Shown here piece by piece: positions 1-5,361 of a stretch of 64,000 bases of DNA. Position 1 is the first letter of the stretch. Each line of letters begins with the position of its first letter. The position numbers and the translations under genes are program-made. The stretch is taken from positions 76,805-140,804 of the forward strand of contig CAKPBI010000005.1 in the NCBI GenBank assembly GCA_934140285.1, written 5' to 3'. The notes under the pieces are model-generated. The model was not told the DNA's origin. It made no database searches and worked only from the letters and a program-made list of their open reading frames with translations. Source of the DNA: an uncultured Bacilli bacterium (GTDB taxonomy: Bacteria; Bacillota_I; Bacilli_A; ML615J-28; CAG-313).

Positions 1-70
1 AATCTAATACTAAACCTAAGGCAGTAAAGATACTTACTTCAGCAATAAATAAAATTGTTTTTTTCCTCAT
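1..70 (-). CDS. thiT: Probable thiamine ECF transporter S component, N-terminus only
   Basis: Only the first 23 codons lie in the window, starting at the ATG whose complement is 68-70 and running off the left edge. The peptide begins MRKKTILFIAEVSIFTALGL, a short basic start followed by a hydrophobic helix, as in ThiT substrate-binding membrane subunits of energy-coupling-factor transporters. A ribosome site (AAGGAGA on the minus strand) lies about 6 bases upstream. The gene sits behind a TPP riboswitch and an attenuator terminator, so its product should be involved in thiamine uptake or synthesis. The ThiT identity rests on this context plus the start of the first helix; another thiamine-regulated membrane protein cannot be excluded. 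Confidence 0.55.
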   Translation of the reverse strand, partial: MRKKTILFIAEVSIFTALGLVLD

Positions 71-89
71 ATTTACTCTCCTTAAAAAT

Positions 90-115
90 AAAAAAATCTT
101 TGGATATGCCAAAGA
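90..115 (-). terminator. Riboswitch-controlled attenuator terminator
   Basis: On the minus strand a 7-bp stem TCTTTGG/CCAAAGA (97-115) with a 5-base loop is followed by seven T residues (90-96). It lies between the TPP aptamer and the thiT-like start codon, the position expected for an expression platform that ends transcription when thiamine pyrophosphate is bound. Confidence 0.85.
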
Positions 116-140
116 GAGTAAGAAATATAAAATCACCTAT

Positions 141-230
141 GATATAATATTTCCCTCCGCTAGCATTATCTAGTTCAGGTAAAGCGTCGTTAACTTAATA
201 ACCTCTCAGCTTTCGCTCCGCTAATATCCG
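141..230 (-). promoter_or_regulatory. TPP (thiamine pyrophosphate) riboswitch aptamer
   Basis: The minus strand carries both conserved THI-box blocks: GCTGAGAGG (complement of 202-210) in the 5' half, and ACCTGAACTAGATAATGC (complement of 163-180) followed by AGCGGAGGGA in the 3' half. The second block matches the pyrophosphate and pyrimidine sensor consensus closely. Closing P1 can form from GATAT (224-228) and ATATC (141-145). A promoter lies just upstream and an attenuator just downstream, so this is a complete transcriptional thiamine-off switch. Confidence 0.95.
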
Positions 231-235
231 TAAGT

Positions 236-264
236 ATTATAGCTTAAGTTAATGATAAAGTCAA
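236..264 (-). promoter_or_regulatory. Sigma-A-type promoter of the riboswitch transcript
   Basis: Minus strand: TTGACT (259-264), 17-base spacer, TATAAT (236-241). The transcript would begin near 229, at the first base of the TPP aptamer. Confidence 0.85.
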
Positions 265-276
265 AATTAATACAAT

Positions 277-300
277 AAAAAAAGCAATCATTACGATTGC
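277..300 (-). terminator. Terminator of the CHAP lipoprotein gene
   Basis: Minus strand stem GCAATC/GATTGC (284-300) with loop GTAAT, followed by seven T residues (277-283), 14 bases past the stop codon of the gene at 314. Confidence 0.85.
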
Positions 301-313
301 CTCTTTTATTTCA

Positions 314-2218
314 TTATATCATCTCTTGTTTTTCTGGAACATTATTCCACCAATATGTTCCATCTTCTTTTTGTTCTTTTATCCAACTAAAGTCACTCTT
401 TTCACCATTATATTCAGGATAATGTGGAGTTCCATAACCTGTTATTCTTGCATCATTTCTAGACCAACGCCATACATCAACACGATTAGAAGCATTTCCT
501 TCAATTGTATATACGTAGTTATCATCAGAATATATAACAATACCAGTGTGGGAAGCACCTGAACTTAGGAAGAAAATAATATCTCCTGAATTTGGTTTAT
601 ATCCCTTTTTATAACTAAAAATGCCATTGCTTTCACACCAAGTTCTACCGGCAGTACAACTACAATATTTAAGTAATAAATCATTGCTCAATCCTGCATG
701 ATACCAACACCATGAAACAAACATTGCGCACCATGCTCCATCCATATTGTACCAATGATTATATTTAGTATCATTTACATATTGATTGGTTACAGGATCA
801 TATCTCTCAACATATCCTTTTTCGCCAATTGCAAGATTCAATATCCTTGCGACATAGTCAACATTAGGAGTACCTTGAATATTGAAAGAGAATGTTGCAC
901 GAGTTGTTGGATCGCCTGTTTTATAAGCTGTTACAGAAGCATAGCCTACATTTGTAGCAATAATTTTTCCATCATAGGAATCTTCATTTGTTTTAATAAC
1001 TCTTATTATTTCATCATCAGATGCAATAAAAGTAAAGTCATTAATATCATATTTTTGTCCAGATACATCAAAAAGTTTTAAAGTAAATTCACTGCCTGGT
1101 GTAGCAACACCATTGTATTCATTTTCAACACCAATTAAAAGCTTTATACTTGAAATCGAATTATCCCATACATTTAAAGAAATTTGGGAAGATACGTAAG
1201 GATTTGTCTTGCTGGTTACAGTAATAACAACATTACCAATAGAATGTCCAACAATTACGCCATTTTCAATAGTCGCAATACCTTCATCACTTGATGCCCA
1301 AGTAAAGTCATCAAGATTTTTTTCTGCTGTTTTATCAATATTTGAAATAGTTAAATATGCTTTTTCATTTACTAATATTTGATTGGTAGAAATAAACAAG
1401 GTTGGATTGTAAGAAGTAATAATTATATTCATCTTGCCAACAATTGAATGATTTGTTTTCAATCTAACATATATTTCTTTTTCACAGGGTTTAATTCCAA
1501 CTATTCTACTATTGTTATCAATTGAAATTGCCTCTTCATTTTCATCATCATATATATTTGTTATTATATCAAAATCTTTTATACTCTTATAATTTTTAAA
1601 ACGAATGCTAATTCTTCCATTAATTTCAGTATAGTTTTTACTAACATTAAAAATTGGAAGTTCGTCATTGCCTTGTTTAAATTCATTAATAGTTATTTCT
1701 TTTGAAAAAGAAACATTAGAATCTTTATTAACAAATGTTATAATAGCTTTTCCAACTTTTTCACATAATATATGATTTTCAATTATTTTGATTGTATCAC
1801 TTGATGTAGATAGGTTATAATCTGTTAGATCAGTAAACCCATCAATTGTGATATCATAAAGACCTCCTACCATCATATTTTCTTCAAATGTTACATCAGG
1901 TAAGTTTTCTTCTACAGTCAAAGTTTGAGTTTTAACCTTAGATGTATCATTTTTGTTAGATATAGTTACATCTGTTTTTCCACTCTTAATGCCAGTAATA
2001 ATGTTATCATTAATACTTGCAATTTCAGTATTTTCTATTACTACTAATAGTTCGGAAAAATCTTCATAATTTTCTAAAATAATTTTTGTTGTACTTCCTA
2101 ATTCAATAGTTGAAGACTCAAAATGCCATTCAGGTGTTGAATACTTCTCTTTTCTTTGACAGCCCACTGTAAATAGGAAAATGGAAATAAAAAATAATAT
2201 AAAAATGTTCTTTTTCAT
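314..2218 (-). CDS. CHAP-domain cell-wall hydrolase lipoprotein with Ig-like repeats
   Basis: The product (634 aa) has a lipoprotein signal (MKKNIFILFF, lipobox around Cys20), so it should be tethered to the outer face of the membrane. Residues about 28-450 form roughly five Ig-like repeats of the bacterial Big_2 type, each ending in an AxI/T-x-V-T strand pattern. The C-terminal part (about 455-610) is a CHAP domain. Cys497 in the motif AWCAMF and His557 in ASHTGIV fit the catalytic Cys/His pair of the NlpC/P60-like amidase or endopeptidase family, and the later E-G-N-A segment supplies the third polar residue. It is therefore expected to cut peptidoglycan peptides. The gene has its own promoter (2238-2266) and terminator and is divergent from the thermonuclease gene. 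Substrate specificity cannot be read from sequence. Confidence 0.85.
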   Translation of the reverse strand: MKKNIFILFFISIFLFTVGCQRKEKYSTPEWHFESSTIELGSTTKIILENYEDFSELLVVIENTEIASINDNIITGIKSGKTDVTISNKNDTSKVKTQTLTVEENLPDVTFEENMMVGGLYDITIDGFTDLTDYNLSTSSDTIKIIENHILCEKVGKAIITFVNKDSNVSFSKEITINEFKQGNDELPIFNVSKNYTEINGRISIRFKNYKSIKDFDIITNIYDDENEEAISIDNNSRIVGIKPCEKEIYVRLKTNHSIVGKMNIIITSYNPTLFISTNQILVNEKAYLTISNIDKTAEKNLDDFTWASSDEGIATIENGVIVGHSIGNVVITVTSKTNPYVSSQISLNVWDNSISSIKLLIGVENEYNGVATPGSEFTLKLFDVSGQKYDINDFTFIASDDEIIRVIKTNEDSYDGKIIATNVGYASVTAYKTGDPTTRATFSFNIQGTPNVDYVARILNLAIGEKGYVERYDPVTNQYVNDTKYNHWYNMDGAWCAMFVSWCWYHAGLSNDLLLKYCSCTAGRTWCESNGIFSYKKGYKPNSGDIIFFLSSGASHTGIVIYSDDNYVYTIEGNASNRVDVWRWSRNDARITGYGTPHYPEYNGEKSDFSWIKEQKEDGTYWWNNVPEKQEMI

Positions 2219-2237
2219 AATTCACCTCGTTTACATA

Positions 2238-2266
2238 ATTATAACATTTTTTAATTTGATAGTCAA
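2238..2266 (-). promoter_or_regulatory. Promoter of the CHAP lipoprotein gene
   Basis: Minus strand TTGACT (2261-2266), 17-base spacer, TATAAT (2238-2243). An AGGTGA ribosome site follows just before the ATG at 2218. Confidence 0.8.
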
Positions 2267-2305
2267 TATTATATGTCAAACTATGATGAAAAAAGAATAA
2301 TATAA

Positions 2306-2334
2306 TTGAAAAATAAATAGATAAAAGGTATAAT
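2306..2334 (+). promoter_or_regulatory. Promoter of the thermonuclease lipoprotein gene
   Basis: TTGAAA (2306-2311), exactly 17 bases, TATAAT (2329-2334). The expected transcript start near 2341 rules out the TTG codon at 2339 as the translation start and leaves ATG 2348 or ATG 2354. Confidence 0.75.
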
Positions 2335-2353
2335 AATATTGGTGATAATGAAT

Positions 2354-3157
2354 ATGAAAAAAATAATTACTTTAATTTTTAGTTTATTAATGATAATAAG
2401 CTTTTCCTCATTTGCGGGTTGTGTAACTAATGAAAATGAAACAAAAACAATAATTCTTCCAGATTTAACTAATAAGTCAAGAGAAGAAATTAAAGAAATA
2501 TTTGATGATTTGAAAGTTAAATATATTTTTCAATTTGCTAGTAAAATATGTTTAACAGAAGATGACTATGATAAATTTGTTTCATATGGTTCGGAATTAA
2601 ACGTTGGTGATGAAGTATCAACTGATACAACTATAAGAATTAAAACAACACCTTTACATTTAAATATTAATCATTTAGATGAAGCAAAACTTGAAGTAGA
2701 TTATAAAGGTAAGAGTTTTATAGATGATGGAATTGGTATTGTTAAATTATCACGTTGCGTTGATGGTGACACTGCAAGATTTATTGATCCAAATTCCAAA
2801 ACTGAAACATCAGATTTTCCGGTGAGATTTTTAGGTGTTGATACTCCAGAGTCTACATTTAGAACTGACCCATGGGGAAAGAAAGCCTCAAAATTTACAA
2901 AAGAAAAACTAGAAAATGCTAAAGAAATAGTATTAGAAGCAGAAGGAGCACGTCAAGAAACTTATGGAAGATATCTTGCTTTTGTTTGGGTTGATGGTGT
3001 CTTACTAAATCTTTGGTTAGTTCAGGAAGCATATTGTACCTCAACTTTATCTAGTTCCTCCAAATACTTTAGTATAATGGTAAAAACAGCTCAAGAAGCA
3101 AGAGCAACTGGTCGAAGATTTTATGGGGAAATAGACCCGTCGTATACTTATAATTAG
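2354..3157 (+). CDS. Lipoprotein with PASTA-like segment and thermonuclease (SNase) domain
   Basis: The product (267 aa from ATG 2354) is a predicted extracellular nuclease. I chose ATG 2354 because GGTGAT (2341-2346) is well placed as its ribosome site and because earlier starts lie at or before the likely transcript start. A lipoprotein signal ends in a lipobox (SSFAGC). Residues about 33-105 resemble a PASTA domain (LPDLTNKSREEI, then alternating strands). The rest is a staphylococcal-nuclease fold: a DGDT calcium-site motif, Arg158 and Glu166 in VRFLGVDTPE, and Arg206 in YGRYLAFVWVDG. These match the Arg35/Glu43/Arg87 catalytic set of micrococcal nuclease, so the enzyme looks active. It probably degrades environmental DNA or RNA. 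A terminator follows at once; the gene appears monocistronic. Confidence 0.85.
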   Translation: MKKIITLIFSLLMIISFSSFAGCVTNENETKTIILPDLTNKSREEIKEIFDDLKVKYIFQFASKICLTEDDYDKFVSYGSELNVGDEVSTDTTIRIKTTPLHLNINHLDEAKLEVDYKGKSFIDDGIGIVKLSRCVDGDTARFIDPNSKTETSDFPVRFLGVDTPESTFRTDPWGKKASKFTKEKLENAKEIVLEAEGARQETYGRYLAFVWVDGVLLNLWLVQEAYCTSTLSSSSKYFSIMVKTAQEARATGRRFYGEIDPSYTYN

Positions 3158-3158
3158 G

Positions 3159-3186
3159 AAGTGCAACTATTTGCACTTTTTATTTT
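3159..3186 (+). terminator. Terminator after the thermonuclease gene
   Basis: Stem AAGTGCAA/TTGCACTT (3159-3178) with loop CTAT, then a T-rich run. Confidence 0.85.
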
Positions 3187-3195
3187 ATATCTTTC

Positions 3196-3224
3196 TTGCA
3201 AAAAAAATAAATATGTGCTAGAAT
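3196..3224 (+). promoter_or_regulatory. Promoter of tRNA-Thr
   Basis: TTGCAA (3196-3201), 17-base spacer, TAGAAT (3219-3224). The predicted transcript start is a few bases before the mature tRNA end at 3234. Confidence 0.75.
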
Positions 3225-3233
3225 AATAATGTT

Positions 3234-3309
3234 GCTGGGATAGCTCAGTTGGTAGAGCAACTGACTCGTAATCAGTAGGTCGTAGGTTCAATTCCCATTC
3301 TCAGCACCA
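3234..3309 (+). tRNA. tRNA-Thr (anticodon CGT)
   Basis: A full cloverleaf can be drawn: acceptor GCTGGGA/TCTCAGC, D-arm with AGCTCAGTTGGTAGAGC, anticodon stem ACTGA/TCAGT with loop CTCGTAA (anticodon CGT, reading ACG), T-arm with GGTTCAATTCC, discriminator A and an encoded CCA (3307-3309). It has its own promoter and terminator. Confidence 0.95.
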
Positions 3310-3321
3310 TTTAAAAAATAT

Positions 3322-3352
3322 GGGTTTGACAATTTATTGTCAACCCTTTTTT
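3322..3352 (+). terminator. Terminator after tRNA-Thr
   Basis: Stem GGGTTTGACAA/TTGTCAACCC (one bulged T, loop TTTA) followed by six T residues (3347-3352). Confidence 0.85.
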
Positions 3353-3372
3353 AGAAAAAAGGTGTGAAAACG

Positions 3373-3882
3373 ATGAAAGATAATTTTACAAAAGAAGAAA
3401 TTAAGGAAAGTGTAGAATACAAGTGGAGAAAAAATCAAATTAAGACAAGCTTAGTTAGTTGGGGAGTCTTTTTTATATTATCTTTAATTGTTTCATTTTT
3501 TATGGTTCTACCTGGAGATATTGATTATATAAGCATAGCTTTAAAAACTTGGATAATTTGGAATGTAATAACAGCAGTTATTATTTCACCATTTATAATA
3601 TATTTACGATGCAAGATGAGTTACTTATTAAAAAACTATACTTCATTTCAAACCTATGAAGTAGTATTAGATAAATTCAATATGTCGTATCTATATAAGA
3701 GAGCTATTTATTATTCTGTTAAAATTAATATTGATGGTGACTGTAAGATTGTAGATACCAATCCTTGCTTCTCAAATTCATTATTTTCTGGAATCTCATT
3801 GCAAGATTTTAATAACCAAAAAGTAATAGGATTATACGATGATAAGTTATATAAATTTTATGTAATAAAAAAAATAGATTAA
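3373..3882 (+). CDS. Hypothetical membrane protein with two N-terminal helices
   Basis: I do not recognise this 169-residue protein. ATG 3373 is preferred over GTG 3364 because AAGGTG (3359-3364) sits 8 bases before it. Residues about 25-50 and 60-85 are two hydrophobic helices, the first preceded by a basic stretch (KWRKNQIK). The remaining 85 residues form an alternating hydrophobic/charged C-terminal region that looks like a small beta-rich cytoplasmic domain, as in YcxB-like two-helix proteins, but I see no diagnostic motif. It sits alone between the tRNA-Thr terminator and its own strong terminator, so it gets little help from context. Confidence 0.65.
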   Translation: MKDNFTKEEIKESVEYKWRKNQIKTSLVSWGVFFILSLIVSFFMVLPGDIDYISIALKTWIIWNVITAVIISPFIIYLRCKMSYLLKNYTSFQTYEVVLDKFNMSYLYKRAIYYSVKINIDGDCKIVDTNPCFSNSLFSGISLQDFNNQKVIGLYDDKLYKFYVIKKID

Positions 3883-3903
3883 TTGTCTTAAATATGCTTA
3901 AAG

Positions 3904-3932
3904 AAAAAAGGCCTATAGAAAGGCCTTTTTAA
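3904..3932 (+). terminator. Terminator after the two-helix membrane protein
   Basis: AAAAAGGCC (3905-3913) pairs with GGCCTTTTT (3922-3930), a strong hairpin with an A-rich 5' arm and a T-run. Confidence 0.9.
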
Positions 3933-3950
3933 TTTTATACATCAAATTCA

Positions 3951-3995
3951 ATATGAAAAAATTAATTTTATATATTGATATATGAAAAAATTAAT
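3951..3995 (+). repeat. 16-bp direct repeat in the opp upstream region
   Basis: The 16-mer ATATGAAAAAATTAAT occurs at 3951-3966 and again, identically, at 3980-3995, 29 bases apart (about three helical turns). It lies in the 280-base gap between the preceding terminator and the large opp operon. It may be a low-complexity coincidence or part of an upstream activating or AT-rich bending element. Confidence 0.5.
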
Positions 3996-4040
3996 AAGTA
4001 ATAAATATTAATTTATTATAATTTTCAAAGTAATATGATA

Positions 4041-4058
4041 AAAACACAAATGTGTTTT
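4041..4058 (+). promoter_or_regulatory. Perfect inverted repeat upstream of the opp operon
   Basis: AAAACACA and TGTGTTTT form a perfect 8-bp inverted repeat around AA. It has no T-run of terminator type after it, and it lies roughly 110 bases before the predicted operon transcript start, so it could be a regulator binding site. Confidence 0.4.
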
Positions 4059-4096
4059 TCAAAAAAGCCAAAAATAAAAAATTTTAAAAATTATGA

Positions 4097-4110
4097 TATA
4101 AGCGTTTTCA
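4097..4110 (+). promoter_or_regulatory. Candidate cre (CcpA) site of the opp/protease operon
   Basis: TATAAGCGTTTTCA matches the Bacillus catabolite-responsive element at 13 of 14 positions; read on the other strand it is TGAAAACGCTTATA. Its centre is about 54 bases before the predicted transcript start, just upstream of the -35. In the ackA and pta genes of Bacillus this placement gives CcpA activation rather than repression. Whether a CcpA exists in this organism cannot be seen here. Confidence 0.55.
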
Positions 4111-4122
4111 TGAATAAAAGTA

Positions 4123-4151
4123 AAGACATCTGAGTATTAAAGTTGTATAAT
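4123..4151 (+). promoter_or_regulatory. Predicted promoter of the 13-gene opp/protease operon
   Basis: AAGACA (4123-4128), 17-base spacer, TATAAT (4146-4151), with TG directly before the -10. The -35 is weak (4 of 6), which would fit dependence on an activator. Confidence 0.6.
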
Positions 4152-4212
4152 AAGTAACATAAGATAGAAATAAGTCGTAATAACATATTTAAAAATTAAG
4201 GAGGTTATATGT

Positions 4213-5349
4213 ATGAAACGAATCAGATTAATATCAATTCCGATATTACTCTTATTTTTATGTCTAATGTATGGATGTAAAAAAGAACAAACTGATCATT
4301 CAAACGATGCAAAAGTTATTTTTGAACTTGAGGGTGGTACATATCAATCAAGCAAATATCCTGTAGTGCATTACTATCAAATGAAAGAAGATACAATTTT
4401 AATTAAACAATTAAAAGAATTAACTAATGCTGATATAGAATATCCAGGATATGAATTTATGGGTTGGTATAAAGATAAAACCGAAGTTGATGGTAAGGCC
4501 GTATATGAAAATGAATGGGATTTTACTAAAGACCGTGTAGGAAAAGAAGGTGTAACTCTTTATGCTAAATGGCGTCAAAAACTACAATACTCATATGGAA
4601 TATACGCATTAAATGATGATGGTACTGAAACATACCTATGTGATTATGAAGTAAATGCAGGTGGAACTCTGCCATACGACATTAAAGGCGTAAGTGATAG
4701 AGATGGCTATACATTCATTCGATATCTTGATGAAAGCAAAAATTTATGGAATGATGCATTTACACATCCTGGAGGAGATGTAAAAGAACCTATCAAAGTT
4801 TATGCACAATACATTGAAGGCTTTTACAAAGTAGTTCGCAATAGCAAAGAACTTTTAGATGCTGTAAAAGGAGCGGGCAGTAATATTTATTTATCTGCTG
4901 ACATTGATATGGAAGGCCAAGCATTATACTTTAAAAATTATCGCCGTACTTTCTTGGGCAACAATCATACTATTTCAAATTTCGCAATGACGTTACCAGC
5001 AGGCAATTTAAAAGATAGCCTTTATAATAATAATTTGTACATTAGTCTTTTTGGTAATATTACTAGTGCGACAATAAAAGATGTAAAATTTACGAATGCA
5101 AAATTAGAAGTAGATTGTGGGCTATCACAAATTAGTGAGATTTATATAGCAGCAATTGCTTCAACAGTAACTAAGTCAACTATCGAAAATGTACAGTTTG
5201 ATGGTACATATAAAATTACTGTATGGCCTGATTCTCCTAATTTCAATAAAGAAGAAAATTTCTATTTAATGAATGAGGGCTATGTAGAAAAAGATGAAAA
5301 ATCAATAATAAAAAATACAACAATTAAATTTATAGAGGAAAATAATTAA
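4213..5349 (+). CDS. InlB-repeat (Flg_new) lipoprotein, first gene of the opp operon
   Basis: The product (378 aa) has a lipoprotein signal with lipobox LMYGC, so it should sit on the outer membrane face. Residues about 32-112 contain an InlB/Flg_new-type beta repeat (strand, then GYEFMGWYKD, then VTLYAKW), and a second degenerate copy follows to about 200 (GYTFIRYLDE to IKVYAQYI). Residues about 205-378 contain an NHTISNF and IKDVKF pattern typical of short right-handed beta-helix (GLUG/pectin-lyase-like) surface domains. AAGGAGG lies 8 bases before the ATG. oppA begins 12 bases after the stop, so the two are co-transcribed. It is probably an adhesin or substrate-capture protein for the import system; the ligand is unknown. 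Confidence 0.75.
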   Translation: MKRIRLISIPILLLFLCLMYGCKKEQTDHSNDAKVIFELEGGTYQSSKYPVVHYYQMKEDTILIKQLKELTNADIEYPGYEFMGWYKDKTEVDGKAVYENEWDFTKDRVGKEGVTLYAKWRQKLQYSYGIYALNDDGTETYLCDYEVNAGGTLPYDIKGVSDRDGYTFIRYLDESKNLWNDAFTHPGGDVKEPIKVYAQYIEGFYKVVRNSKELLDAVKGAGSNIYLSADIDMEGQALYFKNYRRTFLGNNHTISNFAMTLPAGNLKDSLYNNNLYISLFGNITSATIKDVKFTNAKLEVDCGLSQISEIYIAAIASTVTKSTIENVQFDGTYKITVWPDSPNFNKEENFYLMNEGYVEKDEKSIIKNTTIKFIEENN

Positions 5350-5361
5350 GGAGGTAAAATT

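Noticed and set aside
137..147. TATGATATAAT on the plus strand, resembling an extended -10 promoter
   Set aside because: It lies inside the minus-strand riboswitch leader and no plus-strand gene follows it; it is probably part of the riboswitch P1 region.
2339..2353. TTG at 2339 as start of the thermonuclease lipoprotein
   Set aside because: It lies at or before the predicted transcript start; the ATG at 2354 has a GGTGAT site and gives a normal lipoprotein signal.
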